A stretch of 64,000 bases of DNA from Methylotenera sp. (GCA_013141495.1 JABFQV010000008.1:1-64000), one strand, 5' to 3'. Shown: positions 25,800 to 36,057, numbered from the stretch's first letter. Notes: generated by a model from the sequence alone, not told the origin. Numbers and translations: made by a program.

Positions 25800-26765
25800 A
25801 TGGAGATTCTAAACCCTTGGGCTTTTGCGCTGTTACCCTTTGCACTGCTACCGTTTTGGCTTAAAGGCCATCAAGGAAAAATGTACACTTGGCTGGAGAT
25901 AATGCCTGAAGATGAACTTTCTGACAGATTGAATCTGGCGATTAAGCTCATTACCTCATTGCTTCTGGTGAGTGTTGTTATTGCTTTGACATCACCTCGC
26001 GGACATGATGAAAAAATTCAGCGTACCGGTAAAGGTGCGCAAACAGTGATGGTCATCGACCGCAGTGTGAGTATGGATCACCCGTTTGCCGGCGATTCAT
26101 CAGGGCATGTGGCTGAAATAAAATCTGCAGCGGCACGCCGAATTATTACGCAGTTTATTGATTCTCGTCCAGATGACATGATGGGTGTAATCGGATTTAC
26201 TAACTCGGCTTTGTATGGCGTTAAAATCACCACCAATCGTGATGCCATTCATGCGGCCATCCATGCCGCCACCAGTCCATCGCTCAACCAAACCAACATT
26301 GGCGCTGGCTTAACAGAAGCCGCTGGCTTGTTTGATAAGATTCAAAGCTCAGGCTCCAGAGCGGTTATTTTGTTATCAGATGGTGCCGGCAAGATTAGTC
26401 CGCGTGTTAAATTTTTATTAAGCGAACGCTTAAAAAATAAAGGCTTAAGTGTCTATTGGATTATGTTGCGAGAGCCGGGTGAACCAAGTATTTTTTCTAA
26501 AGAAGAATATGAGGTAGATCGCGTGCCAAATTCAATTGTTTTGCATAATTACTTTCAATCATTAGGCCTTAAATACAAGGCTTATGAAGCGGACAATCCT
26601 GAAACGCTGCAATCTGCGATTAGTGATATTGATTCTCGCGAGAAAAAAACCATTAAATATACGGAAACAATTGCTGGCTATGATTATTCAAGGGTATTCA
26701 TCATCATTGCTTTGGTATTAGGTTTGTTTCTATTGATTATTAAGAACTTGAGGGTGCATGAATGA
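25800..26765 (+). CDS. mxaC: MxaC, VWA-domain membrane protein
   Basis: A 321-residue BatA-like protein: two N-terminal membrane segments (about 6-20 and 46-64), a von Willebrand A domain with MIDAS motif VMVIDRSVSM (Asp87-Ser91), TNIGAGL and LLSDGAG, and a C-terminal membrane segment near 297-315. Together with MxaL it forms the pair of VWA proteins typical of this cluster, thought to work with the MxaR ATPase in inserting Ca2+ into methanol dehydrogenase. The MIDAS is intact. It overlaps mxaK by 4 bases. Confidence 0.9.
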   Translation: MEILNPWAFALLPFALLPFWLKGHQGKMYTWLEIMPEDELSDRLNLAIKLITSLLLVSVVIALTSPRGHDEKIQRTGKGAQTVMVIDRSVSMDHPFAGDSSGHVAEIKSAAARRIITQFIDSRPDDMMGVIGFTNSALYGVKITTNRDAIHAAIHAATSPSLNQTNIGAGLTEAAGLFDKIQSSGSRAVILLSDGAGKISPRVKFLLSERLKNKGLSVYWIMLREPGEPSIFSKEEYEVDRVPNSIVLHNYFQSLGLKYKAYEADNPETLQSAISDIDSREKKTIKYTETIAGYDYSRVFIIIALVLGLFLLIIKNLRVHE

Positions 26766-27325
26766 AAAACCGAGTAAAACGCATAAACCAGCTGCTAGGC
26801 TTGATGTTACTGGCAGGCGTGGTTGGGACAGCGTATGAAGTCTATCAGACCGAAAGAATAGGAAAGGTCAATCGCGCATTAGTTTCGGGAGAAGTGGTGA
26901 ATGATGACAATTACCCTTTTCATGCAAAATATGCAGATGCCTACCAGCAGGGTAAAACGGGTAATTTTAAGCATGCAACACAAGGCTTTGGTCAGCTACT
27001 GGAAGCGCCTAAAAAACAGCAGGATGATACTTTTGAGGTTAGCGAACACTTAAAGTCACAGATTCATTTTAATATTGCTAACAATTTATTTCGTTCAGGC
27101 TTGCAGCGGTTGGTTGCAGAGGATGGTTCAATACAAGAGGAGGCTAAGTTTGACTATTTACAGGCTAAAGCCGCCTACGAGCAAGCGTTAAAGCTCAATC
27201 CTACTTTGCAAGCGGCAAAGTTTAACTTGAGTTTATTGCTCTCAGTCATCCCGAAAAACATAAAAACGGTAGCACAGGACCCTTCAGGGATGGAAATCAG
27301 TAACTTGCCACAAGGTTTGCCATGA
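26762..27325 (+). CDS. mxaK: MxaK, single-span TPR-like protein
   Basis: A 187-residue protein with an N-terminal membrane anchor (about 10-26) and a helical, tetratricopeptide-like periplasmic part (FDYLQAKAAYEQALKLNPTLQAAKFNLSLLL, about 131-161). This matches MxaK by position and form. It ends by overlapping mxaL (4 bases). Mutants of its homologue in Methylorubrum are defective in Ca2+ loading of methanol dehydrogenase. Sequence similarity alone is weak; the call leans on context. Confidence 0.82.
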   Translation: MKNRVKRINQLLGLMLLAGVVGTAYEVYQTERIGKVNRALVSGEVVNDDNYPFHAKYADAYQQGKTGNFKHATQGFGQLLEAPKKQQDDTFEVSEHLKSQIHFNIANNLFRSGLQRLVAEDGSIQEEAKFDYLQAKAAYEQALKLNPTLQAAKFNLSLLLSVIPKNIKTVAQDPSGMEISNLPQGLP

Positions 27326-28299
27326 ACAAAATAATTTCAGCGTTAAAAGACAATTACGAAACTGCATTGCTGGTCGTGGCCTCGCTATTTTTATTGCTGG
27401 CTTTGGTTAAGCCCGAAATACAGCTTAAACAGGAAGTGCATAACTACTTGTTGGTAGCTGACATATCGCAAAGCATGAATGCAGAAGATATGAAGGTAGG
27501 CAATAATGCCGTGAGCCGCTTGGTCTATACGCAGCATCTGATGAAAGAGGTGGTAAAAACTTCACCCTGCGGCACTTATGTTAGCGTCGGCGTGTTTGCC
27601 GCAGAAAATGTTGCCCTGCTGTTTATGCCTCTCGAAGTATGTGCAAATTTTGACATCATTACTGATTCAATTGATCATCTGGAATGGCGCATGGCCTGGA
27701 GCGGCAATAGCCGGATGACCTTTGGGGTAAAGGCGGCGGAAGCTACGTTTGAGTACCTTAACATTCCTGCGCAAATGCTATTTTTTACCGATGGCGATGA
27801 AGCCCCTAAAGCGAACGGCATTAACAAGCTGGATATAAGCAATGTTCGTATTGGTAAAAATGTTGTGTTTGTTGGGGTTGGCGGTCACGAGAACTCGCCG
27901 ATTAAACGCTTTAATGCCAATAATAAATTTGTCGGTTATTGGGGAACAGATGCTGCCGCTGAAAGTGCGGGTGGTGGCATTATGTATAACGATGCTAGTA
28001 AGGATGACCCAGATCCTCCCGTTGCTTATGCAGAGTTTGACCGTTTTTTGTCTAAATTAGATGTTGAGCATCTTAAGGATATGGCGAACGAGATTAAAGG
28101 GCAATACATAGAAGGCACCGACAAACCTGAGTTTTATGAGTTTGTGCAATCACAAACTCCTGCGGCAAAGTTTGTGACGGCTTATTCTGTGCGATGGATA
28201 TTTTTAATCATTGCCGCATTATTGGTGTTGGCGACTTACATCCCCGATGTACTTTCATATCGCTTTGATAAGCGCACATTATTTAAACGTGTAATTTAG
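27322..28299 (+). CDS. mxaL: MxaL, VWA-domain membrane protein
   Basis: A 325-residue protein with an N-terminal membrane segment (about 12-28), a VWA domain with MIDAS YLLVADISQSM (Asp47-Ser51) and FFTDGDEAP, and a C-terminal membrane segment (about 292-310). It is the second VWA protein of the mxa set and the last gene of the operon; a strong terminator follows at 28321. The genes mxaD, mxaE and mxaH, present after mxaL in Methylorubrum, are not found here. Confidence 0.9.
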   Translation: MNKIISALKDNYETALLVVASLFLLLALVKPEIQLKQEVHNYLLVADISQSMNAEDMKVGNNAVSRLVYTQHLMKEVVKTSPCGTYVSVGVFAAENVALLFMPLEVCANFDIITDSIDHLEWRMAWSGNSRMTFGVKAAEATFEYLNIPAQMLFFTDGDEAPKANGINKLDISNVRIGKNVVFVGVGGHENSPIKRFNANNKFVGYWGTDAAAESAGGGIMYNDASKDDPDPPVAYAEFDRFLSKLDVEHLKDMANEIKGQYIEGTDKPEFYEFVQSQTPAAKFVTAYSVRWIFLIIAALLVLATYIPDVLSYRFDKRTLFKRVI

Positions 28300-28316
28300 A
28301 AACAGCTGACCGTGCA

Positions 28317-28360
28317 TAAAAACTAAGGGGTTACTTAACGTAACCCCTTAGTTTTTTATT
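28317..28360. terminator. Bidirectional terminator between mxaL and ftsY
   Basis: The arms AACTAAGGGGTTAC and GTAACCCCTTAGTT form a 14-bp stem with a 4-base loop, followed by TTTTTTATT on the plus strand and preceded by an A-rich run that gives a T-tail on the minus strand. It serves the mxa operon and also ftsY. Confidence 0.92.
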
Positions 28361-28449
28361 AACGCTTTCAAATCCAGAGCGCTTAAGGTGCGCAGTAGGC
28401 TAATCGGCATCTCGTCATGCGGGTTTTATTTTTGACTACCTCAATATAA

Positions 28450-29436
28450 TCAATCCAGCATCGCATCAATAAATTCATTGGCATTAAACGGCCGTAAATC
28501 ATCAATCGCTTCGCCTATACCAATGTAGCGGATAGGAATAGGGCGCGCTTGCGCAATCGCCGCAATTACACCGCCTTTGGCAGTGCCATCCAGTTTGCTT
28601 AATACCAAGCCCGTCACGCCCAGTGCATCGTCAAAAATTTTGACTTGCGTCACGGCATTTTGCCCGGTGTTGGCATCCAACACCAACAACACTTCATGCG
28701 GCGCACCTGGCAGCGCTTTGTCCATCACGCGCTTTACTTTGGCAATTTCATCCATCAAGTGCATTTGCGTGGGCAAGCGGCCAGCTGTATCAGCTAATAC
28801 AATGTCGATATTTTTAGCGCGTGCGGAGTTGATCGCATCAAACATCACGGCCGCAGCGTCGCCGCCTTCACTGGCAACCACATGCACATTATTACGCTCC
28901 CCCCAAACTTGCAACTGCTCACGCGCGGCGGCTCTAAAGGTGTCGCCTGCGGCAATGAGCACACTTTTACCTTGTGATTGAAAGTGATTGGCCAGTTTAC
29001 CAATGGTGGTGGTTTTACCTGCGCCATTTACCCCGGCCAGCATAATAACAAAGGGCTGGTGCGCGCTGGTTTCCAGCGGCTTTTGCAGGGGTAGCAGTAA
29101 ATCAGACAGCGCATCTTTTAGTGCGGATTTAAGTTGCACCGTATCATCTAAACTTTGACGTTTAACGCGGCCTTTGATGTCATCTAACAAATGCTGAGTG
29201 GCACTAACGCCTACATCTGATGTAAGCAAAATTGTTTCGAGTTCTTCATAAACATCAGCATCAATTTTTCCGCCACCAAACAAGCTGGATAATTGGCTGC
29301 CAAGTTGATTACGTGTTTTGGCTAAGCCTTGTTTTAAGCGTTCCGCCCAGCTTTTGCTGACACCGGCTTCAATAGGTAAGGGATTGTTGGGTTCTGCTTT
29401 AGGCGGTGTTTTGTCTTTTTTAAAGAAATCGAACAT
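28450..29436 (-). CDS. ftsY: Signal recognition particle receptor FtsY
   Basis: SRP GTPase that docks ribosome-SRP complexes at the membrane. The N-terminal A region is short and charged. NG domain motifs are G1 GVNGAGKTTTIGKLA, then DTFRAAAREQL, DTAGRLPTQ, TKLD-equivalent LSKLDGTAKGG and the C-terminal GIGEAIDDLRPF. 328 residues is full for a betaproteobacterial FtsY. It has the same orientation as ftsE-ftsX and would normally adjoin them; rsmD, its usual divergent neighbour, lies at 35.0 kb. Confidence 0.96.
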   Translation of the reverse strand: MFDFFKKDKTPPKAEPNNPLPIEAGVSKSWAERLKQGLAKTRNQLGSQLSSLFGGGKIDADVYEELETILLTSDVGVSATQHLLDDIKGRVKRQSLDDTVQLKSALKDALSDLLLPLQKPLETSAHQPFVIMLAGVNGAGKTTTIGKLANHFQSQGKSVLIAAGDTFRAAAREQLQVWGERNNVHVVASEGGDAAAVMFDAINSARAKNIDIVLADTAGRLPTQMHLMDEIAKVKRVMDKALPGAPHEVLLVLDANTGQNAVTQVKIFDDALGVTGLVLSKLDGTAKGGVIAAIAQARPIPIRYIGIGEAIDDLRPFNANEFIDAMLD

Positions 29437-29556
29437 AAATTAAGTCGCTAATAAATCGCTTGATGTAGATGCGCTATTTTAGCTTAATTCAGCGCCCGTA
29501 GTCCGATTCGCTCAAACGTTTGCAAATGAACCAGACTACTAAGCAATGTAGTGTAG

Positions 29557-30021
29557 TTATGACTTTGTTGAAGCTTGTTTAGATTTGCAATAGATTTCAA
29601 ACAGCTCAAATAAACCCATGCCGATTAGCATGGCAACTAAAAAAACGATGCCTTTAACGCTACCTGTACCAAGTAAAACAAATGCAGGGGCAGGGCAAAT
29701 GCCAACGAGTCCCCAGCCAATGCCAAATACCAATCCGCCAACAACCAGGCGCTTATCAATCATGCGCGAGGTGGGCAGGTTCATCGGTAAGCCTAAAAAG
29801 CTACTGCTACGTTTACCGGCTATTTTAAAAGCAATCAGTCCAACGGCAATAGCGCCGCCCATAACTAAGCCAAGTGAGGGGTCCCACCAGCCGGCTAGAT
29901 CAAGAAAAGCCAGTACTTTAGCTGGGTTGGCCATCCCCGCTAAAATGAGTCCAAGGCCAAATATGAGGCCAGATAATAGTGCAAAAATTAGCGCGCTGGC
30001 ATTGCCTAAACGATTTTTCAT
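29557..30021 (-). CDS. YeeE/YedE-family half transporter, second subunit
   Basis: A 154-residue membrane protein with four predicted helices, of the YeeE/YedE (DUF6691-like) family implicated in uptake of thiosulphate or other sulphur compounds. It has the conserved GLILAGMANPAKVLAFLD near the start and GWGLVGICPAPAFVLLG with a single conserved cysteine. It follows the companion gene by 3 bases, and together the two halves equal one full-length YeeE. Substrate is inferred from family only. Confidence 0.85.
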   Translation of the reverse strand: MKNRLGNASALIFALLSGLIFGLGLILAGMANPAKVLAFLDLAGWWDPSLGLVMGGAIAVGLIAFKIAGKRSSSFLGLPMNLPTSRMIDKRLVVGGLVFGIGWGLVGICPAPAFVLLGTGSVKGIVFLVAMLIGMGLFELFEIYCKSKQASTKS

Positions 30022-30024
30022 TTT

Positions 30025-30459
30025 TTACGCTCCCAACAAGTGACGCATAATATAAACCGTTGAAAAGCCTGTGCCCATAAAGGCCAGCGTGGCAATAATA
30101 GAGCGTGGGGACAAGCGTGAAATGCCACATACGCCATGCCCGCTCGTGCAACCGGAGCCATAGCGCGCACTAAAGCCGACAATTAAACCCGCAGCGATAA
30201 GCAAGCCATAACCCGCATCAATCGTAATTTCTGGTAGTTCGCCGAATAAGAGCCAAGCCATAGGCGCGGCAATTAAACCAAGCGTGAAAGCGATGCGCCA
30301 GCCTGCGTCATGCGCTACAGGTCGAAACAAGCCGCCAATGATGCCAGTAATGCCAGCAATGCGTCCGTTGAGCAAAATAAAAAGCGATGCAGAGATGCCA
30401 ATAAGCACACCACCTGCGAGCGCAGACCAAGGCGTAAAGTTGTTCCAGTCGATTATCAT
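30025..30459 (-). CDS. YeeE/YedE-family half transporter, first subunit
   Basis: A 144-residue protein with four membrane helices and the family cysteine motif [17 protein letters not shown] (about 106-122), which in the thiosulphate transporter TsuA lines the transport path. The track start (30519) would lie inside the fadL terminator hairpin; the ATG at 30459 ([11 protein letters not shown]) begins the conserved part. It is coupled to the downstream half gene. The pair resembles two-gene YeeE systems often found next to sulphide- or rhodanese-related genes, none of which is visible here. Confidence 0.85.
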   Translation of the reverse strand: MIIDWNNFTPWSALAGGVLIGISASLFILLNGRIAGITGIIGGLFRPVAHDAGWRIAFTLGLIAAPMAWLLFGELPEITIDAGYGLLIAAGLIVGFSARYGSGCTSGHGVCGISRLSPRSIIATLAFMGTGFSTVYIMRHLLGA

Positions 30460-30510
30460 AGCGTTGATACCATCACTTGGTTTAAATGTTAATTTAGGCG
30501 TAAATAAAAG

Positions 30511-30536
30511 AAGCCGCACACAGTATGTGCGCGGCC
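30511..30536 (-). terminator. Terminator of the FadL-type gene
   Basis: GCCGC-CACA and TGTG-GCGGC arms pair around a short loop; on the minus strand the tail reads TTCTTTTATTT. It lies 25 bases after the porin stop codon and separates it from the YeeE genes. Confidence 0.7.
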
Positions 30537-30560
30537 TTGTTCAGCAGATTATATCTTAAA

Positions 30561-31832
30561 TTAAAGCTGCCAGCCGTACGCGATACCAAGTGAGTCTTGA
30601 TACATTTTCAGGTTGGCTTCGCCACCGCCAAAGCCTGCTGGTGGAGCGCCTGGAGGAATAGAGCCGTTGCCACGTACTTTTTCTTCAAACGCATGCATGT
30701 AAGAGAAAGATAATTCGGAGTTATTGGGCAACACATAGGTTGCGCCTAATGTTACGTGATCTTGAACTACGCCAGGCGCCAGGATGTTAAACAAAGTTTC
30801 GCTTTTACGAATAGGCTGGCTTGAGTGGTTATAACCTGCGCGTACGGTCAGGCTTTCATTAAATGCGTAGCTGGCGCCCACTTTAACAGCTGTTACATCA
30901 CGCCAGGCAAAGCCCGGGCCTTTATTTGAGCCGAGTTGATTGTTTTTAAGTAGTAAGTTGTTAATTGAGTTGCCGACTGAATCAATATCACTATATTCAA
31001 TACGCTGTACGTCGGCTGCCACGGTAAGTGCGGGTGTGGCTTTAACGGCAATACCTACACCGTAACTTGCCGGAATATCAAAATCACCACCCTCTGCAAA
31101 CAAGCCCTTGTATTTATCAAACTTGCTCATGTAGGTTTTGCTTTGATAGGTAGCGCCTAAAGTGACTGCGTCGCTTACTTGCCCAATCCAGCCGATGTGC
31201 ACGCCTGCACCGTAAGATGAATCATGACCGTTATTGGTGACTTTGCCCGGGTGCTTGCTGTAATTTGTGTTATCAAAGTTTTGCAGCCCTTTAGCCTCAA
31301 AACGTTGATAAGCTAAGTTAACTGCAACACCGATTGTATTTGAAGGGGTGATTTTCCATGTGGCAGTAGGCGCGATAAAAAGCTGAATTAAATCAATGCC
31401 GGCAGGGGTTTTTCCTAATAGCGGAACCGCTTTTTCATAGTCAGTATTCATACCGCCGTTACCATAAACACTCACGCCTAGCGTCACTTCAGGTGTTATG
31501 ACGCGGTTGTAGCCAAACTCAGGAATAATGAAATTTTCAGTGTCATTTGCATCGTAGGTGCCATTAACCGCAGCCCCACCTGCATTGCCTGTAATTTCAG
31601 TTTCACGTTGCGGCCTAAACCAAGTCGCGCCAACGTCAATACGGTTTCCAACTAAACCTAACCCGGCTGGGTTGATGGCCGCAGCCAAAGCGTCTTGTGG
31701 CAAAGCAATACCCACGCCGCCCATGCCTTGTGATTTAACACCATAGCCATGTGCAAAGTAGCCGTCGGTGGCAAAAGCGTTGGTGCTTGCGATAAGCGCC
31801 AGTATCGGCAGTAGTTTAGGTGTGTTTTTCAT
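30561..31832 (-). CDS. OmpP1/FadL-family outer-membrane transporter
   Basis: A 423-residue outer-membrane beta-barrel with signal peptide (cleavage near residue 21, ...NAFA-TDGYF). The family signature YFAHGYGVKSQGMGGVGIALPQDALAAAINPAGL (residues 25-58) is the N-terminal plug with the NPAG motif. The barrel ends in a terminal aromatic-type strand (SLGIAYGWQL). FadL proteins take up hydrophobic molecules such as fatty acids or aromatics. It is divergent from the M16 peptidase gene, with 284 bases between. Confidence 0.9.
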   Translation of the reverse strand: MKNTPKLLPILALIASTNAFATDGYFAHGYGVKSQGMGGVGIALPQDALAAAINPAGLGLVGNRIDVGATWFRPQRETEITGNAGGAAVNGTYDANDTENFIIPEFGYNRVITPEVTLGVSVYGNGGMNTDYEKAVPLLGKTPAGIDLIQLFIAPTATWKITPSNTIGVAVNLAYQRFEAKGLQNFDNTNYSKHPGKVTNNGHDSSYGAGVHIGWIGQVSDAVTLGATYQSKTYMSKFDKYKGLFAEGGDFDIPASYGVGIAVKATPALTVAADVQRIEYSDIDSVGNSINNLLLKNNQLGSNKGPGFAWRDVTAVKVGASYAFNESLTVRAGYNHSSQPIRKSETLFNILAPGVVQDHVTLGATYVLPNNSELSFSYMHAFEEKVRGNGSIPPGAPPAGFGGGEANLKMYQDSLGIAYGWQL

Positions 31833-32116
31833 GAAGTTGTCTTTGTATTCAAAGTGATATTATTAAAGTTACAGCACTTTAACAAAGTATGATCAGTTAT
31901 AAAAATAATTTATTCATCTATCTTTATAACTTTTTAGAATAACATCAAGCTTAAAAAAGATGATGCGCCATAGGCCTTTACTACTTGATGAATCAATGAT
32001 GAACTAACAAAGTGGTATCCTTGTCACAAACTTGGATTTGAATGGCACGCTTGAGGCTTTATCTTTACAAAGTGCCATAGCAAAATGCTGTAACAAAACA
32101 TCAGGAGATTAGTACT

Positions 32117-33478
32117 GTGCGACTCAAAAGTTTTTTATTTTTTTTGTTAGTGATGCCGTTAACGGTATTTGCTAATGCCTCTATACAGGAATTTAAGCTT
32201 GATAACGGCTTAAAGCTGATTGTGCAAGAAGATCATCGCTCCCCCGTGGTGGTGTCGCAAGTTTGGTACCGCGCGGGCAGTTTAGATGAGGTGAATGGCA
32301 AGACCGGCGTGGCACATGTGCTGGAGCACATGATGTTTAAAGGCACTAAACAAGTGCCGTCCGGGCAGTTTTCACGCCTGATTGCGGCAGCAGGTGGTAA
32401 GGAGAACGCCTTTACCAGCACTGATTACACTTGCTACTTTCAACAGCTTGAAAAATCCAACTTACCTCTCTCGTTTAAGTTAGAGGCAGACCGCATGGTA
32501 AATTTACAGCTCACTGAGGAAGATTTTGCAAAAGAAATCAAAGTGGTGATGGAAGAGCGGCGTTGGCGCACTGACGACAAGCCGCAATCTCAAGTAAATG
32601 AGGCTTTTCAAGGTGTGGTTTATCGTGCGCACCCTTATGCACGGCCGGTAATTGGCTTTATGAATGATCTTGAAAATATGACGGTGGAGGATGCGCGTGA
32701 GTGGTACCGCAATTGGTATGCGCCCAACAATGCGACGCTGGTGGTGGTTGGTGATGTGAACGCGCAAGAAGTTTACGCCTTGGCAAAAAAGCATTTTGGT
32801 CATTTAAAACCTAAAGTTTTGCCTGCGCGTAAACCGCAAGTGGAGCCCGCCCAAATTGGTGAGCGCCGTGTGGTGGTGAAGGCGCCAGCTAAGTTACCTT
32901 ATTTGCTCATGGGTTATCATGTGCCAGCCTTGGCAACCCCCGAAACTGATTGGGAGCCTTATGCGCTAGAGGTGTTAGCTGGTGTACTCAGCGGCAACCC
33001 TGCGGCACGCCTTAATCAAAAATTGGTGCGCGAAACGCAGTTGGCGATAGATGCGAGTGCTGGCTACGATTTATTAGCGCGCGGACGCCAAAGTGTGTTT
33101 GCTTTAGATGGCACGCCAAGTGAAGGTAAAACCGTTATTGAGCTAGAAACCGCATTACTTCAGCAAATTGAGAACATTAAAGACTCAGGTGTAACCGTTG
33201 AAGAATTAGACCGTGTAAAAGCCGGTGTGATTGCAGCAGACGTGTATAAACGTGACTCCATGTTTTATCAAGGCATGCAGCTAGGCACCATTGAAACAAT
33301 TGGTTTTCCGTGGCAAATTTTGCAGGATTATCCTGCAAAATTGCGTGCGGTAACGCAGGAGCAAGTGCAAGCGGTGGCTAAAAAGTATTTGCGTAAAGAT
33401 AATTTAACCATCGCAACACTTGATCCTCAATCGATGGATCCGAATGCGAAGCCACAAGGCAAGCCGCATGTGCATTAA
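32117..33478 (+). CDS. M16 zinc metallopeptidase, catalytic partner
   Basis: A 453-residue periplasmic or membrane-anchored pitrilysin-type (M16B) peptidase with a signal peptide (about 1-20) and the inverted zinc motif HVLEH (67-71), followed by a downstream glutamate in the usual helix. It starts at GTG after AGGAG. The neighbour downstream is an M16 protein without the motif, so the two probably form an active/inactive heterodimer as in mitochondrial processing peptidase. This M16-M16-rsmD order is common in proteobacteria. Confidence 0.93.
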   Translation: MRLKSFLFFLLVMPLTVFANASIQEFKLDNGLKLIVQEDHRSPVVVSQVWYRAGSLDEVNGKTGVAHVLEHMMFKGTKQVPSGQFSRLIAAAGGKENAFTSTDYTCYFQQLEKSNLPLSFKLEADRMVNLQLTEEDFAKEIKVVMEERRWRTDDKPQSQVNEAFQGVVYRAHPYARPVIGFMNDLENMTVEDAREWYRNWYAPNNATLVVVGDVNAQEVYALAKKHFGHLKPKVLPARKPQVEPAQIGERRVVVKAPAKLPYLLMGYHVPALATPETDWEPYALEVLAGVLSGNPAARLNQKLVRETQLAIDASAGYDLLARGRQSVFALDGTPSEGKTVIELETALLQQIENIKDSGVTVEELDRVKAGVIAADVYKRDSMFYQGMQLGTIETIGFPWQILQDYPAKLRAVTQEQVQAVAKKYLRKDNLTIATLDPQSMDPNAKPQGKPHVH

Positions 33479-33485
33479 TTTCAAA

Positions 33486-33566
33486 CTGCGTTGCAATACG
33501 TTGTTGCACAACACCTCGTGTACTTATTGTACACGTCGGCATTGTGCGCCTAGTCTTGCTTAGCCG
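33486..33566. repeat. Dispersed intergenic repeat, copy 1
   Basis: The element runs from GCGTTGC through the palindrome CGTGTAC...GTACACG (33517-33535) to CGGCATTGTGCGCCTAGTC. A related element lies at 62072-62150, sharing GCGTTGC, a central GTAC...GTAC hairpin and GCATTGGTGCGCCTTG. It looks like a family of intergenic palindromic repeats; its function is unknown. Confidence 0.55.
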
Positions 33567-33642
33567 TTTGAATTTAATTGAATAGATTGATTTTTAAGTT
33601 TGTCATTCTCGTGTAAGCGGGGATCTAGTTAAGGTAGTTAAA

Positions 33643-34956
33643 GTGAAAAAAATTCAAATTTTAATTCTAGCAGTAAGTAGCTTAGTGGCATTTAACAGTA
33701 ACGCTGGCGTCAAAATTCAGCAATGGCAAACAAACTCAGGTGCCGAAGTTTATTTCGTTGAAAACCACGACTTGCCAATTGTCGATGTAAGCGTGAACTT
33801 TAACGCGGGTAGCGCGCGTGATACTGCCGCAAAATCTGGCGTAGCAGGCGTGACGCGATACTTGATGACGCTGGGTGCAGCCGGTATGACTGATGAAACA
33901 ATCGCCAATAAAATGGCTGATGTGGGGGCTGTTTTAAGTGGCAGTTTTGATGCAGATCGCGCAGCGTTTAAATTGCGCACTTTAAGTAGCGAGCGTGAAA
34001 AAACACAGGCACTTGAGGTGTTTACCAAGGTGTTGCAACAACCTGATTTTCCTGAAGCGGTGTTAGCACGAGAAAAAGCGCGCATTATTTCAAGCTTGCA
34101 AGAATCTGCAACGCAGCCAGAAAGTATCTCAAATAAAGCATTTATGGCAGCGCTGTACGGCAATCACCCTTATCACCTTGATGAAAGCGGTGAAGTCGAT
34201 ACCGTGGCAACAATAAAACGTGAAGACCTGCAAAGTTTTTATGATCAATATTATGGTGCAAAAGGCGCGGTAGTTGCCATTATTGGCGATTTAACACGTG
34301 AGCAGGCCAATGCCATTGCAGAAAATATAACCGGTGGATTGCCTAAAGCGGCATCAGCTCAGCCCATAGCAGTTGTGGCTCCGCCAACGCAGGCTATAGA
34401 GCAGCGCATTGCACACCCCGCTTCACAGTCACATATTCTATTAGGCTATACCGGCATTAAGCGTAGCGACCCTGATTTGTTCCCATTGTATGTGGGTAAT
34501 TATATTTTAGGTGGAGGTGGCTTTGTGTCACGTCTAACGGAAGAGGTCCGCGAAAAGCGTGGCTTGGTTTACAGTGTGTATAGCTATTTTATGCCGATGG
34601 CAGAGCTAGGGCCGTTTCAAATCGGCTTGCAAACTAAAAAAGATCAAGCTGATGACGCACTTAAATTAGTGCGAGAAACCTTGGATAACTTTATTAAAAA
34701 AGGGGTGACTGAAAAAGAACTAAAAGCTGCAAAAGACAACATTATTGGCGGTTTTCCAATGCGAATTGATAGTAATGGTAAAATTTTAGATTACCTGGCG
34801 ATGATTGGTTTTTACAAATTGCCATTAAGTTATTTGGATGATTACAATGCAAAAGTAGCTAGCGTAACCACCGCGCAGATTAAAGACGCGTTTAACCGTC
34901 GCCTAAAATCTGAACATTTTGTAACGGTGATCGTGGGCGCGCCTGAAGTTAAATAA
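33643..34956 (+). CDS. M16-family peptidase-like protein, non-catalytic partner
   Basis: A 437-residue M16B protein with signal peptide (about 1-21). The position of the zinc motif reads GVAGVTRYLMTLGAAG, so HxxEH is lost; a glycine-rich loop (YILGGGGFVSRLTEEVREKRGLVYSV) typical of the non-catalytic or alpha subunit is kept. It starts at GTG after AAGG. It likely pairs with the preceding peptidase. The gap between them holds a palindromic repeat, so cotranscription is not assured. Confidence 0.9.
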   Translation: MKKIQILILAVSSLVAFNSNAGVKIQQWQTNSGAEVYFVENHDLPIVDVSVNFNAGSARDTAAKSGVAGVTRYLMTLGAAGMTDETIANKMADVGAVLSGSFDADRAAFKLRTLSSEREKTQALEVFTKVLQQPDFPEAVLAREKARIISSLQESATQPESISNKAFMAALYGNHPYHLDESGEVDTVATIKREDLQSFYDQYYGAKGAVVAIIGDLTREQANAIAENITGGLPKAASAQPIAVVAPPTQAIEQRIAHPASQSHILLGYTGIKRSDPDLFPLYVGNYILGGGGFVSRLTEEVREKRGLVYSVYSYFMPMAELGPFQIGLQTKKDQADDALKLVRETLDNFIKKGVTEKELKAAKDNIIGGFPMRIDSNGKILDYLAMIGFYKLPLSYLDDYNAKVASVTTAQIKDAFNRRLKSEHFVTVIVGAPEVK

Positions 34957-34994
34957 CGCCAAAAAACAATGTATAAAAAGGTCGGTATTCAATT

Positions 34995-36054
<1,060 letters not shown>

Positions 36055-36057
36055 TAG

